Shown piece by piece: positions 1 to 14,504 of a DNA stretch of 64,000 nt. The stretch comes from Scortum barcoo. Taxonomy: Eukaryota > Chordata > Actinopteri > Centrarchiformes > Terapontidae. A program made the position numbers and the translations under genes. The DNA lies in assembly GCA_023238725.1 (NCBI GenBank), contig CM041546.1, positions 20,158,085 to 20,222,084 of the forward strand, written 5' to 3'. The first letter of the stretch is position 1; each line of letters opens with the position of its first letter. Under the pieces are notes generated by a model that did no database searches, was not told the DNA's origin, and saw nothing but the letters and a program-made list of their open reading frames with translations.

Positions 1-780
1 TTTCGTAAACATGCCTGGATGTTCGCTGGACTTCAGAGCCGCAGAGCAGCCATTGGGGCTTCAGCAGACAGGCGCAGTCCAGCCGCCTGTCTACATGTCA
101 CTGCTGCCAGGGAAAAGAGAAAAACAAAAAAAAAACTTCCTCTCGTAGCTTCAGTCTTTTTGATTGTCATGTTTTTGCTTGAACTGACTTTACAGTACGT
201 GGTCCTGAATAAGCCGATCAGATTTCATGACCTCTGGGGCCGTCAGACCCGCTCAAGAGCGAGGATCAATTTTCCCAAAAGCTGCAGCAGCTTTCTGTTC
301 AGAGAGTCCAGAGGAAGTGATTTCTTCAGACAGATTCTGAGCAGACAAAAAGCAGTCTACACCATCCATCACTTCCCCCACATGCCCTTCAACCACCCTT
401 TGAGCTGCTCCCTGTCGTCATGCCCTCACCAAAATGAAGGCCCACCCCCACAGTTCCCAGGACAGAGGGGCACGGGCACAGGGCTGGAGGGCAGATGTAG
501 GGGGCGGCGGTGACTTTGGGCCATGCAGCCAGTTTTGGCCAGATCATTGAAAGAGCTGGAGATAGAGGATTGAGATTATTGTTGATTCACGTCCAAATGC
601 AGCTGCCCACATGACAGCTTGCTGAGCCACAAGCAGATGTTGTGATGCTCTGGAGTAGATACTGAAGCAACATGGAAAGGTTGTACAACTGATATGAAAT
701 GCAGCATGAATCTCCGCTGCTTGTTTTTTTTTAGGTGGTAGTCATGGAAATCTCCTCGCATGTGGGATACATTACTAACA

Positions 781-856
<76 letters not shown>

Positions 857-1625
857 TACATATACATATACATATATAATATAATCATCATTTAAACCCT
901 AATGTCACTTTCCATCTAGCCAGCATTTGTACCATTTTTGTACCATTCAACATATGAAGATAAAGCAAAATTGGAATCCCATCAAGTGTTTTTCTGCATA
1001 ATGACACCAATTAAGGTACATTAGTAATCTAAAACATATTTCCTTAAGTGTCCATAATGGCTACATTATTTTGTGATAACAAAGGTCTTATACTCAGGGG
1101 AGTAGCTAAGACGTCTGAGGCTTTTCTCTAGGCCAACCCCCTGCTTTTGTTTAGTAAAATACATTTCTTTTAATAAGAGCCCTCTCCCTTTACTCCTGGA
1201 AGAGGATACCTTTGTGTTAACTTATGGAGTTGTAAGCAAAACATACATTTATTTATTATTTTTAATTTTTACAATTCCGTTAAATGTTTTAATTTACTGA
1301 TTTTTAAAAATCAAAATTAACCTAAAGCACCAGTTTGAACAGGTGTCCTGTGCATGGGCTTGTAGACCTAACTCTACTTTCACTCAACAGACAATGGTAA
1401 TGCAAATACTTGCAAAATAATGCAAGTACTAATAACAATTTTCCAAACATTATTGTACTGGAAATACAATAATGGAATTAGGCCATTGTACTACACAAAC
1501 TGTTGATGTTTGAGACATTAGCTTTGGCTGGGTGGAAACTAATGGTTTGGCTGTTTTCTCCTTTATAAATGTATTCCCATATCAGACAATTACTCATTTA
1601 AAAATAACTCTCATGCTGCTCTTAC
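1..1625 (-). other. rftn1 intron 3, partial
   Basis: Non-coding intronic DNA downstream (in gene direction) of the second coding exon. It contains one long AT/CA microsatellite (785-880) and otherwise AT-rich unique-looking sequence. The open frame across 19-513 shows no recognisable domain. Confidence 0.7.
785..880. repeat. (TA)n microsatellite running into (CA)n and (TATACA)n
   Basis: About 28 uninterrupted TA units, then eight CA units, then imperfect ATACAT repeats. A simple sequence repeat in a raftlin intron. Confidence 0.97.
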
Positions 1626-1803
1626 CCATCGTTGAGTCGGACCAGTATGGCTCGGTAGAGCTGGTGCTGTGGGCTGTTGGACTCTGGACCACAGGGGTGG
1701 ATGAACGGGTGAACGGCTGCCAGAACAAAGCCCTGCTGGTAGAGCTCCTGCAGCTGGCCCGGCAGCTGCCGCACTGACGAGAGACGCAATGTGGACGTCC
1801 CAC
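1626..1803 (-). CDS. rftn1: Raftlin, second coding exon (codons 50-108 plus two bases)
   Basis: Reading the minus strand from 1803, the exon follows the acceptor CTCTCAG and completes the Gly codon split from the previous exon. It encodes a segment with LRLSSVRQLPGQLQELYQQG, then FVLAAVHPF, then HQLYRAILVRLND. This aligns with human RFTN1 (LPAQLLELYQQGF.LAALHPF, RAILI) far better than with RFTN2, which has a divergent Y.KGY..GAIHP here. The donor is GATGG/GTAAG at 1625, leaving phase 2. Length and position within the protein match the family. The 27-kb gap to the first coding exon is a single intron; I saw no raftlin-like exon inside it. Confidence 0.9.
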
Positions 1804-3924
1804 CTGAGAGACACCAAAGAGGGAACGACAAAACATTTTGTATGAGGAACGACTGAAAGGTAATCTAAAGTAATTTTGTGCTGTGCTGTGTTTGCACTGA
1901 ACTGTCTGGAGGAAGTCAACAGTTTCTGGCACACAAATCGAGCAGGACTGCAACTTTGGATCTGTGTTCTTGATCTTCCTTGTCCGGCACTGGAGATCAC
2001 TGCTCTTAATGCACTAATTCTTCTGTTTATTCTAAACAAAAAATGCAAAAGTGTCCACAGCAGTACATTAAAAGAAAAAGACTTATCTGCATTTAGAACA
2101 ACAAAGCTGGACTAAATCTCCAGCAGTATCAGTCACCTCTATCTGGCAATAGAGAGTATTTCAATGGACATTTACTGTCATGGTGTCACTTGCCCTGTCT
2201 GCGTTTCTTGCTCTTTAGCTTCACAGCCTCTCTAAAACCCTTTCCACTTAACTGACCTTCCAGACCCTGACATGACCCGCTGGATGCCTACAGACTTTCC
2301 TGCCATTTGTCAATCACCTGACCCTGTTCCTTTCTACACACCTGACCCTTATGGCCCCAACATTTATGTGCTAACCACTCTCTTGCCTTCTTATTGCTGA
2401 ATATAGGTCTTTTTTTTATTACCAAAGGCTCTTTTCAAGGCCCTTTAATTTCCTCTCTGCCGGTGAATTTGTCTTTCTCTCCCTGTTGCATCTGAAATAT
2501 GACATTTACAGCACATAAAAATGTTTTCGTCATAACAATTTAGCACATTTTTAGTGATTCTAGTCTCAGCGCTGCTCAGTGGGTAGAACAGCGAGAAATA
2601 TTCAATGGGCACAGTTTCAGATGACTCTAAAGTAAAGTGATGAAAGGAAACCACATGAGAAATATTTCCCACCAGTTTTAAGTGTCTGGACTATTTATGT
2701 CACACTATGCAAATGATGTAAATGTCCCTTTCTACAGCAGTTGGCCTCTTTTTTTGATTTCTTCCATTTAACTTGAGGTATTAATTATTGTAGAAAGGTT
2801 CCAGTCAGCTAGACCTGCCTGACTTCACGCACTCTTCAATGATAATGCCTCAACAGCACAACAGAGATGAAGAGGCACCGAGAAGATTTGCAATTCAGAT
2901 ACCAACACTGATTTTAGAGTCATTCCCGGTTTGTTTTGGCAATTAGCACCACGCTTTTCGCTCCATCCCCTCAATCTGGGAGTTAATAAGAGTGGATCAA
3001 AATCCAATCAGAGCTGATTGCTGAGGCTCCGTATCACAGCAGCTCTCTATATTCTGACACTTACTTTGATTCCCTCTCAGCTCAACTTAACTGTCCAAGT
3101 AGAGCGGACAGGAGCCTGACATTAATGAGCTGCAATCAGTGAGGGGCCGGCTGTTTAAAAAAAAGAAAGTTAGGGACGGAGTTGCTGCACAAAGCTCTTT
3201 CTCAGCATTATTTTCTCTTATCCACACCTCCCCAAGGAGTGAAAACCTACGGCAGACAGCCGCTGATGATGTCCTGGTTCAGGGAGCAACCAGCTGTGTA
3301 ACAACAAGCCACACAGAGCTTCTGTTAGGCAACATCGGCCAATCAGGATGAATGGTAATGAGAGGGGGAAGGGAGGGAGGTTCAGGTTCAGGAATGGGAG
3401 CAATTAGATTAGAAAATGGAGAGCTCGATAGCGGGGAGGACAGGACAGGAAAGACGGTGGAAGAAACGACAAAGAGGTCAGACCAGAGGGTAAGAGAGGG
3501 AAAGTTAGAGGGAGCGCTATCGAGATGGCTCTTGGCCCCAGACGCATGACGGCTGGGATCCCAGCAGCACGCTGTATGAGGCGACATTTACTGTAGGCCA
3601 AACAGCTGGGGCTCGTGTGAGAGAGCGCCAAGACAAAGAGCTGGATGCAAAACGAGAGACCAGGGAGAGGGGGGGCAGCGGAGGTCTGGTTGTCTGTGTG
3701 AGCTGTCGCAAGACGTGGGAAATGCCGCTTTGGCTAATTAGAGTCAATGACACTATACAGAGCGAAAGGTTGAGATCCATGGGAAAAGTCCAAGCATAAG
3801 AAGTTCAATTGGAGGTCAGAGAGAGGGCAAGTGTGGGTGGAACAGACTGGAGAGACCATGCCTGTGGTGTTTTTTGTGTGATTGGTCTGAGCTACAGTCA
3901 GCAAGGCAAACAAGGCTTTCAAAT

Positions 3925-3959
3925 AACAATAATGATAATAATAATAATAATAATAATAG
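3925..3959. repeat. (AAT)n microsatellite
   Basis: Tandem ATA/AAT trinucleotides, about ten units with minor interruptions at the left end. Confidence 0.9.
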
Positions 3960-4425
3960 AATTATTGTCTCTATGTTAAGACTGGAAAAGCTATTTTCAA
4001 GGTGTATTTGGACACAGATGACTCAGTATTTAAAAGTATTGTAAAACTGTACATATAATACACTGTATGTGAACAGTATCTGTTTCTGATCTGCTTCTGG
4101 ATGAGCCTCCAAAATATGCTAAACCTTAATGTAACTGTTCAGTACTCCAACATGACTTGTGTAAGACAGTTTGTGTTCTTGCCTTACACAATCACTGTGA
4201 GCCTTTTTCCCACGATGCAACATGAGGCCATCAGGAGCCCAATACAGGCCAGTCTTTCATCTCACATTTAAACTCCTGACATGGAAAAGCACGCTCCCAC
4301 ACACACTGAATGTACCAATGCGTGCAAAGCAGCTCTGCGTGACATCTGTGTAATTTATAACGACTGGTCGGTGGAAACAAATCTTTGTTGTTAACTGCCT
4401 GCATTACTGCGTCAGTAAAATGTGA

Positions 4426-4474
<49 letters not shown>
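4426..4474. repeat. (AAT)n microsatellite, about 16 units
   Basis: Uninterrupted AAT/TAA trinucleotide array, readable as poly-Asn on plus or poly-Leu on minus. Both readings are artefacts of the repeat. Confidence 0.97.
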
Positions 4475-7431
4475 CTGATTGAATTAATGTTAACTCTACA
4501 TGCTTTTCTACTGTCTATTGTTGATAGGTCTGTATGTCTTTCCATGTTCATTTATATTCAGTCTTTATAGATACCACTGAAGCATTTTATTGCACATGTA
4601 CTATGATTGTGAATGTGACAAATACAATATGAATTTGAAATAGTTGTTTTGACTATTGAGGGGGAAGCATCATTACATAAACATAACTTACAGGCTTAAG
4701 ACTACTGAAATCCAACATTACACAGAAAATATTGCATGCTCATTGACTTTGAGTCCAGCATATTTAAATACATAATGAAATACAAATTCAGGGGTAGATT
4801 TATTACATCAAAGCCAGTTCAAATACACAAGTGGATGCCAACAAATGCAAATTGGCCTTGAGGCACAGATGAATATGTGTGAGTTGAAAATGTTTTCGTT
4901 TGAGTAAAAACTATTCTGTGGCTTCTAACTCCAATTCACGAATGTACAGTGATGAGAAGAAAAAGAAGAGGTGTCTGAAAGGAAAAGAAAAATGAAGTGG
5001 CGTTCCTGGCACGTTTTAACACAAACACAGCGCAGGTACAGGCGACACATGGACTGTTTCCTTTCAAATGTCTTTGAGCTGTTAAAAAAAAAAAAACATC
5101 AGATTGGATCTCTAATCTGATTTGTGTCTTTTCAATATCTGTAATCGATTACAACTGCAATTCTTTGGGAATGAGATTATTATAATCCCTTTGAATCTGT
5201 CGCTGCCCACCCTTTACACCTTGATAAACCACTCATTCCTCTGGCAGGCAATTTCAACTAAAGCTTGTATGTGTGACATTGTTCAGCCATTTCGTGCAGG
5301 CTGTAACGCAGTAATGTGCTTTCAGCGTGCCACACTCCATAATCAGGACTGCGATAGAGGAAGAAGGGATTTCTGGAACAAGCCTGCTAGTGCCAATCAG
5401 AAGGCAGCTCCTGTGATGTAGCTAGAAAGCTGATTCAGTTCGGATCCCAACGCTTCCTCCGGGGCAAAAATCCAGAGGTTCATCGTGAAACCGCGAAAGA
5501 AGCAGAAGAGGAAGAAGGGGAGGGAAAAAAAAAATCATATGCTGTCCCCTCAAGGAAAGTGAGTGCTTTGGCTAAAAATACTCCTCCAAATTTCTCAATC
5601 ACACTCTGTCCTACTGCGCCACAATGCAGGAGCTTTAGAAGTTAAAAGGCGTGGAGGAATTAACACAAAGAAATAGGCCGCCATCACAAACGAGAGAAAC
5701 GTATTCGCCTCTCCCCCCCCACTGCTCCTCCTTCCTCCCCTCTCCCCCTTCCTCCACCGCCGGCTGCCTTTAGAAATGGAATTAATCCGTCTGTGATCTG
5801 TGAATTTGTTTTTTTCTTTCCTTCTTCTTCATTTTGGTGCGACACGAACACCCTGTCCTTTCCCCAAAGCGTTGCTGCGCCATGATTCACGGGGCGGAAG
5901 ATATTAAGTAGAAAATGAAACCGTCTTTGCTTGCTCTCTGATCCCCTTAGTTGAGATGAGTAAATAAGGAATGGTTTCAATTAGGCAGTGGGAACACAGC
6001 CGCTGGCGACTTCTTAAGTTGGCTTTAATCGCTGTGTGAGCTGCTAATAATCTCATCCAGAGGCCTTTAAATACACAGGCTCTACATTTATTTATCAGAC
6101 CAAATTTTATTTATCATGCCATCCCCAGAGCAAAGTGTTGCCCAGTGCTAAATCTCGCGCTGTTGAAAGGATGTTTACTGTGGTTGCTTTGCCCTGAAAT
6201 CGTGTTATCCAAGGAGAATCTCTTTGTTTGCGTAGATGAAGAGCAAATTAGCTGCCGTGTAACTGCTGTATGCGAGTGTCAGTGTTGATGTTTTAGACTG
6301 CGAAAATTTAGGGCCTTTGAAGGAGTCTGTGGTTGATCAGACAGGCAATCTGGTAAACCTTACATGGCAAACTGGCAGCCAATTACTTCATCCCGTCTTT
6401 TTGTTTACCCTGGAAGAAAATTCCCGCACATATCAACAGAGAAGAGCCCTAAACTCATAGGAACAAATCGCTTCGTGACAAATAATGAGAAATAAGGGGC
6501 TTCTGGCTGACAACTAACAAATTGGTTTTCTGGAAAATTGTGTTACCACAGAGCCATCAAACAGACGCTGCCATTAAATACAGGGGGGGGGGGCAGTAGT
6601 TGGGGGGATGTATGTATGAATGTATGAAGGGGGAGTGACGGCAGCGTCTTCAGGCGAATGGAAAGATGCACGACCAGACAGATCAGGGGTGAGAACAACT
6701 TTTGTGTTGTATGAGTATGAGGAGTCGTTTATTACAAAGCCGTGTGGTTTTACAGGGCTCACCACAACATTTCAGCCGTGGGTAAACACTCAACTTGTGG
6801 AGAAAAATGTCCTCATCCACAAGTGTGGAAAAAATGCTGATGATTTGTCCATCAAACAGCTGTCCCCTCGATTCCCTACTGATACAGTTTGAGGTGTTTG
6901 CTGTCTGTTTTTCTCTTCACTTTCATGGATGTCCTTTGCGGGTTTATTCGTTAAATCAACATTTAGATTGAGGTTTTGGCCACATAATGTGATCTTCATC
7001 TGAACATGGGGATGTCTCCAGGGTCAAGCTGAGTGATCTAAGCTTTTAAGCAGAGAAATCCTTGATGTGCTCAAGAAAAAAATGAGAATTTGATTATTTA
7101 CAGTTCCATGACAAGTGAGCAAATCTGCTGTCTGCTGGGGAAGATCGTGAGATAGGAGCTTGTGGAGCTTGTGGTAAGATTGTTTTCTTAACAATGTTCA
7201 GATTGCACCACCTGATTATCCAACTGTAAAAACGTGAAAATGCAGATAAGAGTGTGGTTGAGAAAAGGTTAACATCACAGTCCAAAATAAAAAGAAACAC
7301 AGAAGAATGAGGCCATTTATTAAAAAATGACAAATAACACATAGAAACATAAGAAGGGAATTAAAGTACTCTTTATATACTGTGGGAAAAGAGTGTAGCA
7401 GTCAGAGGCAGGTTGTGTTTGTGTGTGTTCA

Positions 7432-7476
7432 AAGAGAGAGGGAGGGAGGGAGGGAGTGTGTGTGTGTGTGTGTGTG
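7432..7476. repeat. Compound (GA)n-(GAGG)n-(TG)n repeat
   Basis: AG dinucleotides, then GGGA tetranucleotides, then ten TG units. The purine strand changes composition twice within 45 bp. Confidence 0.93.
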
Positions 7477-10400
7477 AACAGGCCCTCCTTGGCGCTGCAG
7501 TCAGTTCAGAGTGAAGATGTAAACATGCATTTTTGAATATGCATCCGTGAGGGAGTTCATCTAAAGAGCAGAATAAATATTAAACACCCGTTCAATTTAT
7601 TTCTCTGATGCTGACCTTCCCCACATGGCCACACATATTTAACTGACTCATCACTTGGAATTAGCTGCCCTCGTTTCACGTGCCTAATATACGGAGAAAA
7701 TCCAAATATGGTTTAACATACATACAGAGCAGGAGATGAGGAACATAATGCAAATATAAGAAGAAGGAGGCACGGGAGGACGCAAACAAGAAGGAGGAAG
7801 TGAATCAGAGGAATGAGGAAGAGGAAGGGGAGATAAAGAGAAAGTATGAAAAGAAGCTGCCAAACATTTCTGGATGACTTGCGCTGGAACAGTTCAACGA
7901 CTAACTGACAACTGACACGAACATGTGGATGACTCGCGTGAACCGAGAGCGAGACAAAAGCTTTGCTCACCACATGTGTCACCCTCAGCTCTCACCCACA
8001 CATACAGCAATGCTCAACGGTCTGATGAGGGATGAGATAAGGTCTACAGAGAGCAGCGACTTACGATATCACTATCGCAGCTATCACAGCAGCTCGACCC
8101 CAAAAGTGGCCTCAAACCACCTCGTGAGGCAAAGAAATACAATCCAGAAAGTCCAGTTAGAAAGACGACTTTCTAATGAGTCTGAAGAGCTATAAGACAC
8201 CAAAACAAATCATGAGGCAAATTGTAGAAATACTGCATTCCCATTACAACAAAAATCCAGGAATTAACTGTTGAAAATGAAAAAGTTGAGCCTAGTTGAC
8301 CTTTTTTTTGCTGAAGCCTTCCGCATTGACTCCCCCGCCGTGTCAACAAACTGGTTTCATTCAAATTAAATTACTTTTTCTTTCACATATAGCTGTTTGA
8401 TCTACCTACAGGAAGTGGCTATGTATAAATTAGTTTACCCACCTGCAAAGTAAAGATCACATACACAGGCATGTGAGACTCCATTTCAACATCTGGCTAG
8501 GACACAACCAAAACCACCTCCTGACACTGAGCAATCTGATGACCCCTAACACTCCTTAATTGCATTTACACTTGGATAGCTAGTTGGTCTTATATGTATG
8601 GAATATATACAAGCAAGATAATGGCTTTACTGCTGTAAAGCTGCCAGTTTGAATCCTTCAAAAGGCTCAGACATATCAGAGTTCCCGTGTCTCAAAAAAT
8701 GTTGCCACTTTGCCGTTGAGCAGGACATTTGAGTCACAAATTGATCAAGTGTAGCTTTTGTATTAAATAAGAAGCACAGTAAGACACCGGGTATGCTCAG
8801 TCCACTTTCTGTGGATATTTCTCACTTTCCCTGAATAATAAAAGAAATAAGATCCCTCAACTTTGAATTGAAATCCTGCCTCTGACACTGGATCACTTCC
8901 CTTTTAAACTCATCTGCCATGTAAGCACCTCTGAGCTGGAGCCTGCTGCATTTCCATCACTCAACACATTTAAAAATAAATGAGTAAATATGAAATTAAT
9001 AAGCTGAAAGATTGGAGCGCCGAGGCTCTGCACACACACGCGCCATGCTCTGCCTCTGGGAGAAATGGTTCGACCACATTAGCATGGGGGAGAAAATAGC
9101 CCGGCATATATTATCCACCCGCTGCAACTGATTTCTGATCCTGCTGCTTCTATCCACCACATTGCCCGTTCAGTGATATTGCCTCGCCTCATCATGATTA
9201 GAGAAGTGTTTGTTTCAGCTAATAGTAATGGCTCAATTAGTAGCTGACGTGTTCATACTGGTGCGCAGCGTTTTAGAGGACGGAGTGTTTTCCTTGTCTT
9301 TCAGATGAAAAGAAGTTGCTGCTGTGCAACATTATAGGAAATTATTTCTGGTTTCACTCAACATGACTTTCAGCACCTGACAACACAAGAATGAAACAAA
9401 ATTAAGTCAGGGCCTGTACTTTCTGATTACTTCAAGAAAATACAGTCAATATTTCTATCAAATTCTACATAATTCTAATCTTTCACTCAGATTTTTGCAG
9501 ACGCTTAACAGGACTCTTAATTTTTATATCAAGTATTCGTTTTTACTAGTTAAAGCAAAGTTTACAGAGGCCTTAGAACCTCAATTCACTTGAAAAGACA
9601 GGTTTTTTTCCCATGCTGCATGACCTCCATGTACCTTACAATTTCATTACTTCCTCTGCTGTCAGCGACAATATATATTTTGTCACTTGTGTGCTTGTGC
9701 ACATACATGTACATCCTAATGCTCATCTTGAGTGCGAAACACAAACAACACAGGTTCTTGCTCAAAGAAATGTCGCACCAAATGCCCACTAGAGTTAAAA
9801 AAAACCCACTTTGTGTCGGCTTTTTCTAATTTAAATAAATATGATATAAGTTTGCAATACAATGTATCTTCCCTGAGCAGAGTTCAAAATATAAAATCCG
9901 GCAGTAATAAACCTAATACAAACCTGTGCACCTTCATAAAGTCTTGATAAAAGCAGTACAACATGGATATTCTGTAATTGGCCTTTTGGAGCTGAAAGCA
10001 CCACCTCACTATTCTCTCTGTGAAGTAGTCATATCGTTATTCAGTGTCCAATTAAAATGGCCTTAGTCTCCTCAGGAGCTCTCCACTCCTGTGAGGACCA
10101 CCTGCAGTACTCTCGCTCGGTCTCAGCAGTCCGCCTTGAGTCATTAGCCTTCATACAGGCTCAAAATGGAAATGACAGTAACTCCTCTGTCCTACCCGTC
10201 GCCACCTACTTTATTTTTTTCTTTCCTCTCCCTCAACTTGGATTTCTCTCACCCCTTTGCCACAGGAGGGGCAAGTTTGTCTGCTTGGCTCCTCTGCACA
10301 TTTAGCCTATTTTTCTGCCTCTGCTCTCTATGGGGAATCTGCCCCAGTGTCTTTTCTCTCTCTGTCTTGCTCTTACCACTACTGCTTTCTGCTGCCATAA

Positions 10401-12089
10401 CACCCCCACACACCCCACCCCACCTCCCTCCATCTATTCCCTACACTGTGTAAGAGCAAAAATCTTTGAAGGGTCTCTTTTGCTCTTAACCTCTTTGTCT
10501 GCCTCTACATGTGAGTGTCTATTTTCTGTATTTTTCTGTCATCTCTTCTCTGCTGTGTCAGGACGGCGGAGCAAGCCAGGGCAAGGGATCAGTGGTGTGA
10601 TGGTGAAATGAAAAAGTGAACTGAAACTGAAGACGTCCAGTTTGTCAAACACTGGCTGGTATAAACAAAACCTACACTTCGCTGTACATTTTTTTGCCCG
10701 TCATTTTTTTGTCCAACATGTGCACGAGAAAAACATCATTGAAGTTTGAGTTAACCCACTCCACCAAGTTTAGAAGCCTGATTTTATATCAGTTTTCAGT
10801 TTTTTCTGTTATCAGAAAAAAAAAAACTGATAGACTGATGAACATTGTACTGTCATGGTTCTTGTTAGTTGTTTGTGGTAACTTCGGCTTTTAAAAAGAC
10901 CACTCGACAACTTGCTGTTCCTCATATGAGCTTCATCTATAACTTGCAAAAGGCATTCTCTTGTAGTACACCGAGGCTCACTACACTGCTCAAAATGTGA
11001 AACACGGAGGAAAAACAATGCGAGAGGGAAAACCTCGAGAAAACCCCGGGAAACCCTGGGATCTCTTACAAACAGCTTCCCTCTAGAGGATTATAAGTAT
11101 TAAACCATTTTATAGTGCTCATATTACAACAGTTGTTTTTTAATGCATTAAGATATTGATCTTGGAATATAGTGAAATTGTTAAGTGTAGTGTTGAGATA
11201 ATTTCCTTTGTACACTTTTGACCAGGAACACAAAAGGTGTTACTTTATGTGACTGTTTAAAAATTTTAAATGGTTTCAAAACAAATGTCGTTGGTAACTT
11301 TGACCCAAAGTAGTCTGTGATAAACAGTATTCAATATGTTTCATCTGATTATTTCTTAAAGTCCAAAATAATCCTAGAAATTATGTTTTTTAGAACTCAA
11401 ATTCAAGATGTATAAGCTCAGATCAATAAGGCAGGCATACAGGCCATGAATAACAAATAGAAATTCAAAACTTGTAATGTTCACAAGAATTTAAGTTGAT
11501 AAAAAAAAATCTAACACAACAAATAGTGATAATATATGTATTATTATAGTTTTTATGATGAGTCTTAATGGAACGGTCATTTTTGACCATGGGAACACAA
11601 AATTGTTTAACATGAAATGAACACAACATGAGGGTTAAAGTACAATAGCTCTGTCTCTTTAGCCATCAAGCAATCGTCAAGCATTTTCCTGCAAAACACT
11701 TGCCAAGATGTAACATGTACTTGCTTTTAATTACTCATTTGCGTGTGAGTGCAGGATTTCTTGTTGGGAGAATTGGTTGGGCACATCCTTGGAAATAAAC
11801 GCTACAATATAAACAAGAACAGTAGGGTCAGTGTTGGGGCAGTATGGGCAGTATAGTTTTGATGACAAGTTAATAGACCAAGACCAGTTTCGTACATCTG
11901 TGAGATGTGTCATTGCCACTGCACATTGACAAATATGTTTAAATAGTAACCTCCTTGAATATACAAAGAACAAACAAATATAGAAGTTTCATAATGCTCC
12001 AGTAATTCAGTTCAGTAACAATTCAGTTAACGACATAACCGTTTTTCTACAGGAAGGTGTGGTTAAAAAGCGAATATATCTTGGCCTTA

Positions 12090-12260
12090 AAGGGGTCTAA
12101 GGCCATGGCAGCAGCTTTGTGAGGCTACTTACTTGGAGCTTTGAGCTAACAGTGTGCCAGCAAGCTGAGAAATGTTAATATGGTGATGTTTAGCATGTTC
12201 AGGGACACTGTGAAATTTGGTATCAATATGTGACAATATAACATGTGGATTGTGATTACT
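12090..12260. repeat. Fragment of an old dispersed fish repeat
   Basis: The wording around CTAACAGTGTGCCAGCAAGC, TGGTGATGTTTAGCATGTTC and GTGAAATTTGGTATCAATATG resembles scrambled pieces of a repeat very common in perciform genomes, also seen at 43.2-43.7 and 48.25-48.5 kb. It is strongly decayed. Family name not assigned. Confidence 0.4.
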
Positions 12261-12944
12261 GCTATAGGAAAAACTTTTTAAATGATTTGTAATGTGAATA
12301 CAACGACCAAAACAAGGGGGTGACTCATTGTTGATTTCATTGAGCTAAAACAGTCAAATGACCTCAGACAGTTCTGTCACTTAACACTTAATGACCTGAG
12401 AGACGACATTTTAGATGTATCTGGTACGGTTACTGCGCAGCTGTACCACAACGTTAGTTATTCTCTCTTTAAATGTTCACTATTTCCATCAAATGTGTAC
12501 TGCAAGACGAAATTCCACCCAGAGATAAATTTTACAGAGCAGTCAGATAAAGAAGAGCAAGAAGAAGACAGAGTTTAGGTTTTTAAGTTCTTCAAAAATT
12601 CTGTTATGGAGAAAAACTGTAATATCGCTAATTTATTGTGGCATAAAAAAGCAACAAGTAGCGCCTCGAAAGAATTTAACCGTCCCGTTGCTTTGACATA
12701 AACTGCATGTCTTAAAGATTTATGTTGCATTTCACTGTTTGGGTTACAGAGGTGAGTGAACTCCACATTATGCAGCAGATAAAAACAGAGTTTAGGGTGG
12801 CTTTACTGTCCATTACATCCCTGCAGGCTGTGAACAGTATCGACCCCTCTGTCTTTTTACCTCTCTGTGAGGAACCGTCGGGGCACCTACTGTGTGGACT
12901 AATCCATGTCGCTCTGCTTATATCTTAGTTTTCTCTCGCTCTCA

Positions 12945-12967
12945 CCATCTCTCTCTCTCTCTCTCCT
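12945..12967. repeat. (CT)n microsatellite
   Basis: About ten CT units. A second CT/CA array follows at 13133-13162 and degenerate CACT and CTCG tetranucleotides at 13280-13328, together forming a pyrimidine-rich 400-bp stretch. Confidence 0.9.
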
Positions 12968-14504
12968 CTCCATCTTTCTCTCCAAGGTCCACAACGGCGT
13001 CATTAGCAGTCGGGGCTCAGAGTGCAGCTCGGTGGAGCCCTAGGGCCGAAGCTTTGTGCCTTAATTACCTACCTAATGAGTCACTGGGAAAGTCACCGGG
13101 CCTGCTGATTCCTCCCTCCCTCCTTCTCTGCCTCTCTCTCTCTCTCTCACACACACACACTTACAGTATTCACTTCATTCCTTTTGACTTAAATGCTTAA
13201 TCACTGATTCACTCGACGCACACACACTTACACACTTGCACTTGCTACATTCACCTAATGACTGCAGTTGTACTCAGTCACTCTCTCACTCACTCACTGA
13301 CTTATTCACTCGCTCGCTCGCTCTCTCCCTGATTTACACAAACACACACATTTATTCACTCACTCAGTTGCTTGTACGGTCCCTCAGACTACATCCGCTC
13401 TGAGTCGGCCATATCAGACACACAGTCGCAGTTTCGGTGTCAAAACGACAGATCCACCCACGAGTGTTTTTATGAAGTTCTGCGTCCACGCTGAAACACA
13501 GTTACTGTAGCGAAACTGATAAATCCTTTCTTCTTTCACTTGGCAAACAACAAAACGGTGCATCACAGCTGACATATGGTAAGGAGGTGGACAGACACAG
13601 TCCGGTTCCTCTGTCTCAGCTGGAAAAACCTCTCTTCTATCCCCTCCTGCTCTCTCTCTCTCTGATCACCTACAGTGTTTTGACTCTGCTTTGACTCAAC
13701 CAGCTCACAACATAATTTTTGTACATGTACATATTTTTCTGTTGCTGTTGTCAGACAATTGAAGGGGCATAAAATAGTGATTTGATTGCAGCTTACAGAT
13801 GCTGCCTGTTAACCCGGCGAACAGTAATTCCTGCACCGTCGCTGCTGATGCTTCGGGCGGACTACTTTTTCATGGTCATAAAGTTGTCAGGAGGAAGATA
13901 AATACAGGTTCATAACAACAACACCGGTATCAAGAAATAGATTATACTGACATTTACAATGAATGATCACGGGGGTCAGCTGTCACTGTCTTCGTTTTTC
14001 TGCCACACAGACTGTGACTGAGCAGGCTTACATCATTGTTTTGCCAAAGCTCAGTTTTCTCTGTGGACACTTAAATGTGTTTCCAGATTTACCCACTCTG
14101 CTGGCCATTGTCAAAGCTGTATTATCTTTGAGCTGATGGAGGGCCAAAATGGAGATAAAAAAGTGTTTTTTCAGGTTTTATGTCTCCCTGAAACTGCTCT
14201 ATCTTGCTCCTTCACTTGCCTCAGCTCACATGCAGAGAAGCAATCACATGCAGCATATCCACAAAATACGACATGTACATTTGAGTGCAGTTATCCAAAT
14301 GAAATTATATCAAATTATTGAGCAGAATTTCTTGCGCACACAAGCTCGAGACACACACTCTCCCGGTGCCTTCACACCTCCTGCGCTCTGCCGCCTCACA
14401 TTCTCACAGTAACACTCAGACCGATGGGATCACACCTGCATGTAGAGCAGAACAGTCTGCTCCTGTTCACTTCCCAGATGCTGCGAGCGGACATGATGAC
14501 ACTT

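Noticed and set aside
4575..4640. Possible LINE tail (TGTGACAAATACAATATG)
   Set aside because: Resembles the tail at 47.6 kb but is too short and has no upstream reverse-transcriptase sequence.
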